NCBI GenBank assembly: GCA_013359265.1
Contig: JABWCD010000006.1
Span: forward strand, 248,001-312,000
Source of the DNA: Candidatus Hydrogenedentota bacterium
GTDB taxonomy: Bacteria; Hydrogenedentota; Hydrogenedentia; Hydrogenedentales; SLHB01
Direction of reading: 5' to 3'
Length of the DNA: 64,000 bases
Of the stretch, positions 17,643-27,137 are shown in pieces. The notes beneath the pieces are model-generated. The model saw nothing but the letters and a program-made list of their open reading frames with translations. It was not told where the DNA came from and did not search any database. The position numbers were made by a program, and so were the translations under genes. How positions within the stretch are numbered: position 1 is the first letter of the stretch; the number at the start of each line of letters is the position of its first letter.

Positions 17643-18611
17643 CTAAACCGGGTCCCCGGGTTTCCACTCGAAGATGCGTTCGGGGTGCTGGAAATACCCG
17701 TTCATCACGCGCTCGAAATCGAAGATGTGGCCGCCGTCCATCGCGCGATGGTCGAACGTCACGCAAATCGTCATTACGTGCCGTGGGACAATTTCGCCAT
17801 TGACGACGCGCGGCATCAGGCGCGTCAGCCCGACGCCCCACATGAACACGTGCGGGGACGGAATTACGGTCACGGTTTGCCAGCCGTCGATCGACATGCC
17901 GATATTCGCGATGGTAATCGTTGAACCGATGACGTCTTTCGGTTGGAGCCTTTCCTCTTCCGGCGTGTTTTTCACTTCTTCGTCAATGGGCGCGGGCCAC
18001 AACATCGATTTCAGCCAGAGCCACATCATCGGCAGTCCCGAAAGGTCCAATTCGCGCACGGCGGTGCTCAACAGTTCGGCGGCGATCTGACGGTACAGTT
18101 GGTTCATGTCGGTGCGGCGGGCTTTGCGGGTCAACGTCCGCATTTCGTTTGCCACGTCAATCAGCGTGCGCTTGTGCGGGTTCCGAATCACCGGCCCCAT
18201 CACGCCGCGCTTGGTATGCACGGTAAACAGCGGGACGATGTCTTCCATCTCGTGGAAACGTCCGCCGTCGCGGATCGGCGTCCACTCGAGGTAGCCGTTG
18301 ATGATCGGGAAGTGATGCGTGACGTGCGCGATGGTCTTGAGATAGAAAGCGGAAAGGTTCTTGTGTACCGCCATCTTGGTGATTTGTTCCGGGGTCAGCT
18401 TGCCGCCGCTCGATTTTATTTCCCGGATAACGCGTTCCCCGTACTCGATGACGGGGGTAACGTCGAACTCGACGTTCCCAGCGGCGTGGGGGATTTCCCG
18501 TGCCGACTTGGATAACAGAAATGCGACACATTGGCGCACGAAAGACAGTTTGTGGGTCTTGCGCACCTTGAGGTTCTCGTGCGCCCAACGAATTTGAAAG
18601 TCGCGAAACAT
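17643..18611 (-). CDS. Stand-alone 2-oxoacid dehydrogenase E2-type acyltransferase domain protein
   Basis: 322 residues from the ATG at 18611 (MFRDFQIRWAHE). The C-terminus carries the E2 catalytic motif FDHRAMDGG (His ~288, Asp ~292), and GSTITIANIGM resembles the GTFTISNLG region of dihydrolipoamide acyltransferases. No lipoyl domain or peripheral-subunit-binding domain is present, and the open frame upstream of 18611 shows none either. It therefore resembles only the catalytic trimer domain, as in some stand-alone acyltransferases of unknown substrate. No E1 or E3 gene is nearby. Start context is weak. Confidence 0.8.
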   Translation of the reverse strand: MFRDFQIRWAHENLKVRKTHKLSFVRQCVAFLLSKSAREIPHAAGNVEFDVTPVIEYGERVIREIKSSGGKLTPEQITKMAVHKNLSAFYLKTIAHVTHHFPIINGYLEWTPIRDGGRFHEMEDIVPLFTVHTKRGVMGPVIRNPHKRTLIDVANEMRTLTRKARRTDMNQLYRQIAAELLSTAVRELDLSGLPMMWLWLKSMLWPAPIDEEVKNTPEEERLQPKDVIGSTITIANIGMSIDGWQTVTVIPSPHVFMWGVGLTRLMPRVVNGEIVPRHVMTICVTFDHRAMDGGHIFDFERVMNGYFQHPERIFEWKPGDPV

Positions 18612-18895
18612 TGAAAACGTGCGATGCCCGGGTTCAATCCAGCCACACCACGCTGGCGCGTGGAGCACCCACTCTAGTCCGCAGGTTTTGACCTGCTCTG
18701 CGGATGAAAGGTTTCGCCATAATCCCCCCGCGTTCCCGCGTCCATTGCACCGCCCAAGGTGGAGAGCCGATACAATAGGGGACGAGGACCGCCGTGTCAA
18801 TTTCGCGGCATCCCGTCGATGCCTTGAAGGCGGATCAATGTGCGCGGTACAGTATCGATGCTGGCTTCGGTGTAACAAAACATGGGGATTCCGTC

Positions 18896-19999
18896 ATGAA
18901 GTACTTCTCGCGCATGGCGCTCGAGGGCGCCGTGATTGTCGCGTTGCTCGCCGCATTTCCGTTGCCAGCGAACGCGGTGGGGCCCGAGGACATCGTCGGC
19001 ACGTGGAAAATGGTGACCAATGTCAACGGCCGCGATCTCGAATCGGACGTGGTATTCGAATTGAAGGACGGGGCGCTGGTCGGCGTGGCGCGGTCGCAGG
19101 GAGGCGGACGTGGTCAAGGCGGTGGCGGCGGGCGCGGCCCGGGGGCGCGCGAACTGCTGGATGTCCAGCTCGAAGGCGACACGCTGAGTTGGGGAATCAT
19201 CATGCGCCAGGCCGGAAACACGCCACTGCGCACCACAGTAAAGGTGACCGGCGAATCGTTCGAGGGCTCTATCACCATCCCGTTTGGCGAAGGAAAAGTG
19301 ACCGGTAAGAAGTGGACCGCCGAGGCCGAGCGGCAATTGACCGAGACCATCAAGGCAATGCTCGGCGATTGGGACATTATTACGACGTACGAAGGGCAAG
19401 ACACCGAGTCCACCATGCGATTGTTCCTGGATGAGGAGCAGGATCTGCGATTGGCGATTCTCATGCCGGGCGCCACCCTCGACGTGCGCCGCGTTCGGTT
19501 CGACGGGACAAACCTCTCGTTCTCGACCAATATGCCGTTTATCGGGGGCGAACCCGTGCGCGGGCAGATGAAGATAGCTGACCTAAAGTGCGAAGGGGTC
19601 ATCTCCTCGCCGCTAGGAGATATTCCGATCCGTGGCGAGTTGATCGATACGGCAAAGCTGGTGCTCGCACCGTACGACGATCCAAAGCCGATACTGGGAG
19701 CTTGGGACGTCACGGCCAGCGTGCGCGGCGAAGAAAGCAAAGTAAAGCTCGCGATCGAACCGGACGGCGAACGCCTGAAGGGTATCGTGGAAACGTCCGA
19801 CGGGAAGTTCGAGTCGAGCGAAGTAGATTACAGGAAAGTTGGAGATTCGATGGGCCGCCTGCGCTTGAGCATTGTCATTCCCAGTCTCGGCGAGAAGCCA
19901 CAGACGTTCGAGCTAATCTTCAGCGGCGACGGGTTCGAGGGCGAGGAAATCCACTCGAACGGCGAGATATACTTCGAGGGCACTCGAGCCGCGGGCTAG
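18896..19999 (+). CDS. Secreted protein with three ~110-residue beta-rich repeats
   Basis: 367 residues from the ATG at 18896 after a GGGG-rich site. A signal peptide ends near PLPANA. Three internal repeats each begin with a similar core (IVGTWKM, MLGDWDI, ILGAWDV) and proceed through a Glu/Gly-rich beta pattern ending in phrases such as GESFEGSITIPFGEG and GDGFEGEEIHSNGE. A Gly-rich loop (GGGRGQGGGGGRGPG) interrupts the first. The arrangement suggests lipocalin- or avidin-like extracellular barrels, but I do not recognise the family and give no function. Confidence 0.7.
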   Translation: MKYFSRMALEGAVIVALLAAFPLPANAVGPEDIVGTWKMVTNVNGRDLESDVVFELKDGALVGVARSQGGGRGQGGGGGRGPGARELLDVQLEGDTLSWGIIMRQAGNTPLRTTVKVTGESFEGSITIPFGEGKVTGKKWTAEAERQLTETIKAMLGDWDIITTYEGQDTESTMRLFLDEEQDLRLAILMPGATLDVRRVRFDGTNLSFSTNMPFIGGEPVRGQMKIADLKCEGVISSPLGDIPIRGELIDTAKLVLAPYDDPKPILGAWDVTASVRGEESKVKLAIEPDGERLKGIVETSDGKFESSEVDYRKVGDSMGRLRLSIVIPSLGEKPQTFELIFSGDGFEGEEIHSNGEIYFEGTRAAG

Positions 20000-20018
20000 C
20001 AGCCCGTGGCAAAAATCC

Positions 20019-20106
20019 TGTAGCGCCCGGTCTCCGCGCCGGGCGAATCGCGGAGAGGCCAAGTTCGGCCCAAATTCGCGCCCGCCACAGAGAGCGGGAC
20101 GCTACA
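20019..20106. repeat. Paired, inverted copies of the CGCCCGG repeat core
   Basis: The 27-base core at 20019-20045 is identical to the core of the 65-bp repeat on the minus strand of 6551-6615. A diverged copy in opposite orientation (20079-20106) ends in GGGACGCTACA. Together they form an inverted pair between convergent genes (stops at 19999 and 20164). Confidence 0.75.
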
Positions 20107-20163
20107 AATTGCGGTATTTGGACTGTTGCCACGCGCTGCTAGCGGATTCGCACACTGCTATCG

Positions 20164-22362
20164 TTACTCGACCACCGCATAGAACGTACGTGTGGTCGAG
20201 TGTTTTTTCTTGTCCTGCACGGTCAAAGTAACCGGATAACGCCCCGGCGAGTTAAACGTGTGCTCCGCGCGCAACTCTTTCGACTTCGCGCCGTCGCCGA
20301 AATCCCAAAACGTTTTCGTGAGCGAAAATGTCGGATCGTAGGGCACGGCCAAGCCGGCAACGTACGGCGGCTCGACCGTCACCGGCAACATACCCGCGGG
20401 CGCGCGGACAATATCGAGCACGCTAAACGTGGCGGGCGTTCCCGCCGTCGCCTTGATTTCGTACAGCATCGGCAGCACACCGACCGGCGCCTGCCCGACC
20501 AACACGTCCGCGACCGCCCGCATGCTGATCTCCGTTTGTTCCGGTTTGCAGTACGACAATACGATCGCCTCGGCGCCGCTGAGTTTTGGCAACGTGTCGG
20601 GATATCCCAGCAACACGACGACAACCGCAATGCCGCGCCCCTGCAGCGCGGAAATCAATCGCGTCTGGCTGCTCACGCGCATGTTTGGTGTAAGCACCAC
20701 GACTACCGTGCGCATGCCCATGATGTGCTTCGTAATTCGATCGATCTCGAAGTCGAATATTTCGCCACCGTGCTTGGCTGTGGCGATTTCCTGGCTCGAC
20801 ACATGTTTCAGGTATTTCTCGAGTGCGGCCTTGAGCGCATCGACGCCCGCCACGCCCGTGACGCCGACGGGCATGGATTTGGCCTTGTTCAGCGGGAGAA
20901 CATTGTTCCGATTTTGCACGAGCGTTATCGAACGCCGCTCCAGTTCGTACACTTCGTCGGGGTAGTCGCGCTTCTTTGACAGCGCTTCGGCCTCCTTCAC
21001 GACGGGCATTGGCCGGCCTGCGAGGTTTTCGTCTTGCTTGAGTCGCATGACACGGCCAAGCGCCGCATCCACGGTCTCCTGCGGTATCCGGCGGTCCGCA
21101 ATGGCTGCCGCAATAACGTCCACGGTGCGCATCACGCGGCGGCCCGCCTGGTTCCACAGCAGCATATCCGCGCCTGCGGCGAGCGCCGTTTCAGCGGCGA
21201 CCGACGGATCGTATTTCAACGCGATTTCCTGCGCATCCATCGGGCCGGCGACAATGACACCTTCGAACCCCAGCCGCTCGCGTAGCAAATCGCGCATCAC
21301 CACCGCCGACATGCTCGCGGGCACGTCGTCGCCGCCGAGCGTCGGCACGAGAATGTTGCCGACGTGGATGATAGACGTCCCTTGTTCAATCGCCCGTTTG
21401 TACGGAAGCAGGTCTTGCGCGTCCAATTGCGCGGAAGGCGTCAGCAACACCGGCGGGCCTTGGCCCTGTTTGTTGGCGCCGCCGCCTGGAAAACCCATTG
21501 GCAGCGCGAGAATGCCATTGTCCTCGAGCGTCTTCAGAATCGCGGTCCCACTTTCCGCGACGAACCGCGGATCGCTCCCCAGACATTCGAGCGAACCCTT
21601 GATCTCGGGAAGCGACGGCGCAAGCGTGAGCGCGGGACCGAGATGGAAATTGAATCCCATCGCCTTGAGGTGCCCCGCCACCAACACCGAAAGACGTTGC
21701 GTCACGTCCGGGTCGTTCGCCGCCGCGACCGCCATCAGCGTCGGCATGGGCACGAACGTGGTCGGCATGAGGTCGTTGGTTGGCTTGGGCAGGCTGTAGA
21801 GATTGGTGCCGATCAACAGCGGAATTCCCGTCGCCGCTTCGAGTGGCATGCCGCGCAACCGCGTGATGTAGTCCACCGCGGTCACCGGCTTGAGTACGCG
21901 CGGAATGATCACACCGCCGGGCGTGTACCGCAGCAGAAAATCCCGATCGCTCGAGTTCGGACCCGGCGACCCCTCCAACGTGACGAGCATCAATTGCGCC
22001 AGGCGCTCGCGTACGTCTAGCGCCTGCAGGCGGTCCACCAACGACCGCTCGGCGCCAGCCTCATCCGTCTTCGTTTCGTCCGCGGGCTTCTCCTTCGCCG
22101 CCTCTTTCGGCGCCAGCCCGATATTGGGTTGTTGCGCGTCCGCGCACGGCGCCGCGCCGCATACGGCGAGCAAAAACGACGCAGCGTAGAACGTGGCGAG
22201 GAATTTCGGATTTCGGATTTCGGATTTTGGATTGACTCGATGCCGTTCGTCATCGGCCTTGACGTACTTCGCCGCATTGCGAACAGCAACTTCGGCCTCG
22301 CGCCACGACGCGCGGAAGCACGCCAAAATCCAAAATCCAAAATCCAAAATCCAGAATCTCAC
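20164..22362 (-). CDS. GH3-like (NagZ-type) exported protein with C-terminal PKD domain, apparently lacking catalytic residues
   Basis: 732 residues. An N-terminal GH3 (beta/alpha)8-like domain spans ~105-470 ([36 protein letters not shown]). A second domain (~490-650) contains [10 protein letters not shown] and [11 protein letters not shown], and a C-terminal PKD domain has FWDFGDG and [16 protein letters not shown]. Where NagZ-type enzymes have S-D after GVIF, this protein reads GVIVAG, so the nucleophile Asp seems to be Gly373. The K-H-F-P-G motif reads MGFPG. It may be a binding protein rather than an enzyme. The ATG overlaps the uvrB stop; the first 15 codons lie in a TTTTGGATT-type repeat, and a signal peptide appears only at ~54-76, so the true start is unsure. 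Confidence 0.75.
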   Translation of the reverse strand: MRFWILDFGFWILACFRASWREAEVAVRNAAKYVKADDERHRVNPKSEIRNPKFLATFYAASFLLAVCGAAPCADAQQPNIGLAPKEAAKEKPADETKTDEAGAERSLVDRLQALDVRERLAQLMLVTLEGSPGPNSSDRDFLLRYTPGGVIIPRVLKPVTAVDYITRLRGMPLEAATGIPLLIGTNLYSLPKPTNDLMPTTFVPMPTLMAVAAANDPDVTQRLSVLVAGHLKAMGFNFHLGPALTLAPSLPEIKGSLECLGSDPRFVAESGTAILKTLEDNGILALPMGFPGGGANKQGQGPPVLLTPSAQLDAQDLLPYKRAIEQGTSIIHVGNILVPTLGGDDVPASMSAVVMRDLLRERLGFEGVIVAGPMDAQEIALKYDPSVAAETALAAGADMLLWNQAGRRVMRTVDVIAAAIADRRIPQETVDAALGRVMRLKQDENLAGRPMPVVKEAEALSKKRDYPDEVYELERRSITLVQNRNNVLPLNKAKSMPVGVTGVAGVDALKAALEKYLKHVSSQEIATAKHGGEIFDFEIDRITKHIMGMRTVVVVLTPNMRVSSQTRLISALQGRGIAVVVVLLGYPDTLPKLSGAEAIVLSYCKPEQTEISMRAVADVLVGQAPVGVLPMLYEIKATAGTPATFSVLDIVRAPAGMLPVTVEPPYVAGLAVPYDPTFSLTKTFWDFGDGAKSKELRAEHTFNSPGRYPVTLTVQDKKKHSTTRTFYAVVE
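22204..22354 (-). repeat. Two GGATTTTGGATT-type repeat runs inside the 5' end of the GH3-like gene
   Basis: 22324-22354 holds four tandem CAAAATC units; 22204-22233 holds GGATTTCGGATTT units in inverted orientation. Together they flank about 90 bases. Similar runs occur at 41541-41574 and 53225-53255. On the minus strand the first run is read as [10 protein letters not shown], which is unlikely to be functional protein. Confidence 0.7.
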
Positions 22363-24386
22363 AGTCCCTCTTCGATCTGCCTGCGTTCGAGCGCCAACAG
22401 GCGGTCACGGTATTCGACGGCCTTCTCGAACTCCATCCGGTCGGCCGCCTCTTTCATTTTGCGCTTCAGCTCTTGAATGGTCTTCTTCAAATTAAACGAC
22501 GGAAGGTACAGGTCCTGCTCCTCCGCCGCTTTTGACACGGTCACGTAGTCGCGTTCGTGGATGCTGCCGAGAATGTCCGCGATCGCCTTTTGCACCGTAC
22601 GGGGCGTGATAGCATGCCGCTTGTTGTACGCAAGCTGCTTCACGCGGCGGCGGGCCATCTCGTCGAGCGCGCGCCGCATCGATCCTGTCACAGTGTCCGC
22701 GTACATGATAACGCGCCCGTTCACATTGCGCGCGGCGCGCCCGCACGTTTGAATCAGACTCGTTTCCGACCGCAGATAGCCTTCCTTGTCCGCGTCAAGG
22801 ATCGCGACCAGTGTGACTTCGGGCATGTCGAGACCTTCGCGCAAGAGGTTGATTCCGACGAGCACGTCGTAGTCGCCCGCGCGCAGTCCGCGGACGAGTT
22901 CGATTCGCTCCAACGTCTCGACGTCGGAATGCATGTACTTGACGCGCACGTTCAAGTCGCGCAGGTAATCCGTCAGGTCTTCCGCCATGCGCTTCGTAAG
23001 CGTTGTCACAAGTGCTCGGTCGCCGCGCTGCGCGACGTTGCGCAGTTCGTCAAGCAGATCGTCCACCTGGTTCGACGCGGGCCGCACCTCGACCTCGGGA
23101 TCGATTAGGCCCGTCGGGCGCACGACTTGCTCGACAATCAGGCCGCCGCTTCTCTCGAGCTCGTAGTCGCCCGGCGTCGCGCTGACGTAGATACATTGCC
23201 CCGCGAGATCGGCGAACTCGGCAAACTTCAGCGGCCGGTTGTCGCGCGCGCAGGGCAGGCGAAACCCATACTCGACGAGTTTGTCCTTGCGGCTACGGTC
23301 ACCCTTGAACATCGCCTCCAACTGCGGGACGGTGATGTGGCTTTCATCGATAATCACTACGAAGTCGTCGGGAAAGTAATTCAGCAATGTGTAGGGCGCC
23401 TCGCCGGGCATGCGCCCGTCGAGATGCCGCGAATAGTTCTCGATGCCGGTGCAATAGCCGACTTCCGAGAGCATCTCCATGTCGTACCGCGTGCGCTGTG
23501 CGAGGCGCTGCGCTTCGAGCAGCCGTTTCTCGGCATTTAGTTCCTTGAGCCGTTCTTCCAACTCGAACTCGATACCTTTGATCGCGCGCTGCAACGTGTC
23601 CTGTGTCGTCGCGTAATGCGAGCCGGGATAGATGGCGATGCGGCGCAACTTGCGCTTAACTACCCCGCGCAACGGATCGATCTCGTATACTGACTCGATG
23701 TCGTCGCCGAAATACTCGATGCGCAGCGCGATCTCCGCTTCGTACGCGGGAAACACGTCCACCGTGTCGCCGCGCACACGGAAGGTCCCGCGATAAAAGT
23801 CCGTATCGTTGCGCGCGTACTGCATCGCAATGAGGCCCGCGATGAGGTCCTCGCGCGGCATGGTGTCGCCCGGCGCGACTTCGACGCGCAGCGCGCCGTA
23901 CGTTTCCGGAGAACCAATGCCGTAAATGCACGACACGCTCGCGACGATCAGCACGTCGCGCCGCGTCATCAGCGACCGCGTAGCGGCGTGGCGCATCTTG
24001 TCGATCTCGTCATTGATCGACGATTCCTTTTCGATGTAGGTGTCGGTCGTGGGCACGTACGCCTCGGGCTGGTAATAGTCGTAGTAACTCACAAAATACT
24101 CGACGGCGTTTTCGGGAAAGAGCTGCTTGAACTCGCTGTAAAGTTGCGCGGCGAGTATCTTGTTCGGCGCGATGACCAGCGCGGGCCGGTTCACCCGAGC
24201 GACGACGTTCGCAACCGTGAACGTCTTGCCGGAACCGGTCACGCCGAGCAGGACCTGGTGACGCAAGCCTTCCTTGAGGCCGCGCACCAACTCTTCGATC
24301 GCCTGCGGCTGGTCGCCCTCCGGGTTGAAATCACTGGTGAGCTGGAAGCGCGATGACGCTTCCACGGTAGCGTTTCGCCGCGTCAT
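22359..24386 (-). CDS. uvrB: Excinuclease ABC subunit B
   Basis: 675 residues, full length. It is the damage-verifying helicase of nucleotide excision repair and works with UvrA and UvrC. Walker A is GVTGSGKT (~49-56). The beta-hairpin region includes [16 protein letters not shown], and helicase motifs continue through [12 protein letters not shown] and QTCGRAARN. The C-terminal UVR/UvrC-binding motif is near [13 protein letters not shown]. It overlaps the upstream Rel gene by 4 bases and its own stop overlaps the next start, so all three genes form one transcript. No SOS box was identified. Confidence 0.97.
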   Translation of the reverse strand: MTRRNATVEASSRFQLTSDFNPEGDQPQAIEELVRGLKEGLRHQVLLGVTGSGKTFTVANVVARVNRPALVIAPNKILAAQLYSEFKQLFPENAVEYFVSYYDYYQPEAYVPTTDTYIEKESSINDEIDKMRHAATRSLMTRRDVLIVASVSCIYGIGSPETYGALRVEVAPGDTMPREDLIAGLIAMQYARNDTDFYRGTFRVRGDTVDVFPAYEAEIALRIEYFGDDIESVYEIDPLRGVVKRKLRRIAIYPGSHYATTQDTLQRAIKGIEFELEERLKELNAEKRLLEAQRLAQRTRYDMEMLSEVGYCTGIENYSRHLDGRMPGEAPYTLLNYFPDDFVVIIDESHITVPQLEAMFKGDRSRKDKLVEYGFRLPCARDNRPLKFAEFADLAGQCIYVSATPGDYELERSGGLIVEQVVRPTGLIDPEVEVRPASNQVDDLLDELRNVAQRGDRALVTTLTKRMAEDLTDYLRDLNVRVKYMHSDVETLERIELVRGLRAGDYDVLVGINLLREGLDMPEVTLVAILDADKEGYLRSETSLIQTCGRAARNVNGRVIMYADTVTGSMRRALDEMARRRVKQLAYNKRHAITPRTVQKAIADILGSIHERDYVTVSKAAEEQDLYLPSFNLKKTIQELKRKMKEAADRMEFEKAVEYRDRLLALERRQIEEGL

Positions 24387-26389
24387 GACACCTTCATGAG
24401 GGTGAAGGCGGACATCGGCACACTCTGGACTTCGACGACCCCAGGCACCTGGCGCAGCGTAGCGGCCACGCGCGCGACACTATCGCGGTCCGGCGCCTCG
24501 AACACAAACTCGAACAGACTCTTGCCGTTGTCGCCGGGATGGAACTGCGCGCGCGTGATGCTGATATTCATCGGGCGAATGGCGTTGGTGATATCGGCGA
24601 GCATGTTGGGTCGTTGCCCCGTGGTGACGCGCATCCCGATCTCGATGTGGTCGTCTCCCGCCCACGACGCCGCGATAATGCGCGACGAATCGCGCTTGGT
24701 CTTCGCGAAGTTCGGGCAGTCCGCGCGGTGAATCGTGATTCCCGGCGTTTTCGTCGCGTAGCCGATCACGGCGTGGCCCGGCATCGGCGTGCAGCACTTT
24801 GCGAACTGCACCTGAATGCCCTTGTTGCCGTCGACGCGAATGAGCTTCTCGCGGGTCGCGTCGTCGACGTGCTTGACCTTTGGCCGCGATTCCGGCAATA
24901 CGCGGACTACGTCGCGCCGCAATTGCGCTTCGAGCGGTTCGAGTTCGCCGAGTTCGCGCAGCTTCTGCCGGATGCGCGTCCGCGCCTTGCCGGTCACGAC
25001 AACATCCAGCCAGTCGAGGTGCGGCGTCTGCGAGCGTGATGTCAAAATCTCGACGACGTCGCCGGTCTGCAGGTTGTACCGCAACGGCACGAGCTTACCG
25101 TTCACACGCGCGCCAATGCAGTGGTGCCCGATATCCGAGTGCACGTGGTACGCGAAGTCGAGTGGCGTCGCGCCTTCCGCCAGTTCCTTCACTTCGCCCT
25201 TCGGCGTGAACACATAGATGTCGGGCCTGCCTACGTCGCGGCGTATCGTGTCGATGACTTCGTCGGGCCCGTGGACGTCCTGCAGCCATTCGTACATCTG
25301 CCGCAGCCAGCGCAATTGCCCATCGAATTTCGGGTCGGTCTTTCCGTCCTTGTAGACCCAGTGCGCCGCGATGCCTTCGCGCGCGACACGGTCCATGTCC
25401 TCCGTGCGAATCTGGATTTCGAGCGGCAACCCGTTCTCGCGCATGACGACCGTGTGAATAGACTGGTACATGTTCGCCTTCGGCATGGCGATGTAGTCTT
25501 TGAACCGGCCCGGTACGGGCGGCCATTGGTGTACAACCCCGAGCGCGTTGTAACACCCCGAGACCGTCTGCGTGATGATGCGCACGGCAAGGATGTCCAT
25601 CACTTCGTCAAAGTGCTTGTTCTGTTGCAGCATCTTGCGGTAGATACTGTAGAGGTGCTTCGGCCGGCCAATTACGCGCGCGCTGATTTCCGCCTCCGCC
25701 AGCCTCGCTTCGAGATACGCGATCGTCTCTTTGAGCCACGCCTCGCGCTCGTGCCGTTTCATGGCCACGTGCGCGGCGATGTGCTTGTATTCCGTCGGGT
25801 TCAGGTGGTGGAACGCGTGGTCCTCCAGTTCCCACTTCCATGCCGCGATACCGAGACGGTGCGCAAGCGGCGCATAGATGTCGAACGTCTCGCGGCAGAT
25901 GCGTTCGACGCGCTTCTTATCGCGCAGATACGCTATCGTGCGCATGTTGTGCAGCCGGTCCGCAAGCTTGATGAGAATGACGCGCACGTCCTTCGCCGTC
26001 GCGACCAACATCTTGCGCAGGTTCTCCGCCTGCTTCTCCATCTGCGTCGGCTGCGACTCGGTCCATTTCATCGACTTGATCTTGCTGACCCCGTCGACCA
26101 GCGCGGCGATTTCCTCGCCGAATTCGCGGACCAGTTCCGTGCGCGACACGCGCGTGTCTTCGAGCACGTCATGCAACAGTCCCGCCGCAACGGTGACCGG
26201 GTCCAGATTGAGGTTGGCGAGAATCCGCGCCACCTCGAGCGGGTGGGAAATGTACGGTTCGCCGGAATCGCGCTCCATGCCCAAATGCGCATCATTCGCC
26301 ACGCGATACGCCTTGCGCACAATATCCAGGTCCGCGCCCGGCATGTGCTTGCGCATGTGCTTCAAGAGTCTTGCAAACTGCTCGCGCAT
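24383..26389 (-). CDS. Bifunctional (p)ppGpp synthetase/hydrolase, RelA/SpoT family
   Basis: 668 residues. The N-terminal HD hydrolase domain is intact ([21 protein letters not shown]). The synthetase domain carries [11 protein letters not shown]: the RXKD form is associated with bifunctional Rel/SpoT enzymes rather than synthetase-only RelA. QSIHT and EIQIRT follow. TGS ([22 protein letters not shown]) and a C-terminal ACT domain (~590-660) complete the usual layout; the zinc-finger region has CCTPMPG. It sets ppGpp level in response to starvation. It is the first gene of the rel-uvrB-GH3-like operon. The start at 26389 fits family length. Confidence 0.96.
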   Translation of the reverse strand: MREQFARLLKHMRKHMPGADLDIVRKAYRVANDAHLGMERDSGEPYISHPLEVARILANLNLDPVTVAAGLLHDVLEDTRVSRTELVREFGEEIAALVDGVSKIKSMKWTESQPTQMEKQAENLRKMLVATAKDVRVILIKLADRLHNMRTIAYLRDKKRVERICRETFDIYAPLAHRLGIAAWKWELEDHAFHHLNPTEYKHIAAHVAMKRHEREAWLKETIAYLEARLAEAEISARVIGRPKHLYSIYRKMLQQNKHFDEVMDILAVRIITQTVSGCYNALGVVHQWPPVPGRFKDYIAMPKANMYQSIHTVVMRENGLPLEIQIRTEDMDRVAREGIAAHWVYKDGKTDPKFDGQLRWLRQMYEWLQDVHGPDEVIDTIRRDVGRPDIYVFTPKGEVKELAEGATPLDFAYHVHSDIGHHCIGARVNGKLVPLRYNLQTGDVVEILTSRSQTPHLDWLDVVVTGKARTRIRQKLRELGELEPLEAQLRRDVVRVLPESRPKVKHVDDATREKLIRVDGNKGIQVQFAKCCTPMPGHAVIGYATKTPGITIHRADCPNFAKTKRDSSRIIAASWAGDDHIEIGMRVTTGQRPNMLADITNAIRPMNISITRAQFHPGDNGKSLFEFVFEAPDRDSVARVAATLRQVPGVVEVQSVPMSAFTLMKVS

Positions 26390-26504
26390 GGGTCTTTACC
26401 TACTTGAAGCTATTGTACCATTCACGCGGACACCACAGGTATCCGCGCGGAGCACGGCAGATGCCGCGGCTAATTCCGCCGGTTACGGCCCAATGCGCAA
26501 ACAT

Positions 26505-26544
26505 TCTCGTGCTCGTGCTCGTAATCGTAATCGAACACTCGTAC
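26505..26544. repeat. TCGTGCTCGTAATCG-type low-complexity repeat
   Basis: Short iterated TCGTGCTCG and TCGTAATCG units in the gap between rel and the GNAT gene. The same words recur at about 39284-39320 and 39377-39402 in the gene-poor patch. It looks like a dispersed, decaying intergenic sequence. Confidence 0.55.
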
Positions 26545-26591
26545 ACCGGCTGCACGTTCGTGCCGCATGTGTCGCGGCAATTCAATTTCCC

Positions 26592-27134
26592 TCACACCGC
26601 CGCGTCGAACTCCGGCCTGTAATAGACGACCCCGCCCAGTCGCTGTAATGCGCCCTTCTGCGATTCCATCAGCATGAACGATTCGTCCCGCACGTCCCAC
26701 GGGCACCTCACGCCGAAAGTGGAGGCGCTGCAGAACCCGAACCGTGGGTAATAGTCCGCATGCCCCAACACGACTACGTACGGCGCACCCATCGCCCGCA
26801 CCCGCGCCAGCCCTTCGCGCACCAGCATCGAACCAATTCCACGACGCTGATACGCCGGCGTTACCGCCAAGGGCGCCAGGCCCATACCGGCAACCGGATA
26901 GCGTGTACTGAAACTTGTTTCGGGGGCGGCAGCGTCCGATCGCAGCTCCACCGGACTGAACAGTATATGCCCAACAATCGCGTCGCCATCGACAGCCACC
27001 AGCGACACAAGCCGATCACAGTTCACGCGCAGCGCATCGACAATGCAGCCTTCCGTCGTCTGCCCGAACGCCGCATCGTTCACCGCGCGGACCGCATCCG
27101 CATCGCCGGGTTGTTCGTCGCGAATCGAAATCAT
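26592..27134 (-). CDS. GNAT family N-acetyltransferase (YhbS-like)
   Basis: 180 residues. The GNAT acetyl-CoA-binding loop is readable as YQRRGIGSMLVREGL, preceded by the beta-strand GMGLAPLAVTP and followed by VVLGHADYYPRFGF. That order, including the HADYYPRFGF phrase, is characteristic of the YhbS-type putative acetyltransferases. Substrate unknown. It begins 3 bases after the stop of the upstream glycosidase-like gene and is probably cotranscribed with it. Confidence 0.9.
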   Translation of the reverse strand: MISIRDEQPGDADAVRAVNDAAFGQTTEGCIVDALRVNCDRLVSLVAVDGDAIVGHILFSPVELRSDAAAPETSFSTRYPVAGMGLAPLAVTPAYQRRGIGSMLVREGLARVRAMGAPYVVVLGHADYYPRFGFCSASTFGVRCPWDVRDESFMLMESQKGALQRLGGVVYYRPEFDAAV

Positions 27135-27137
27135 GCG

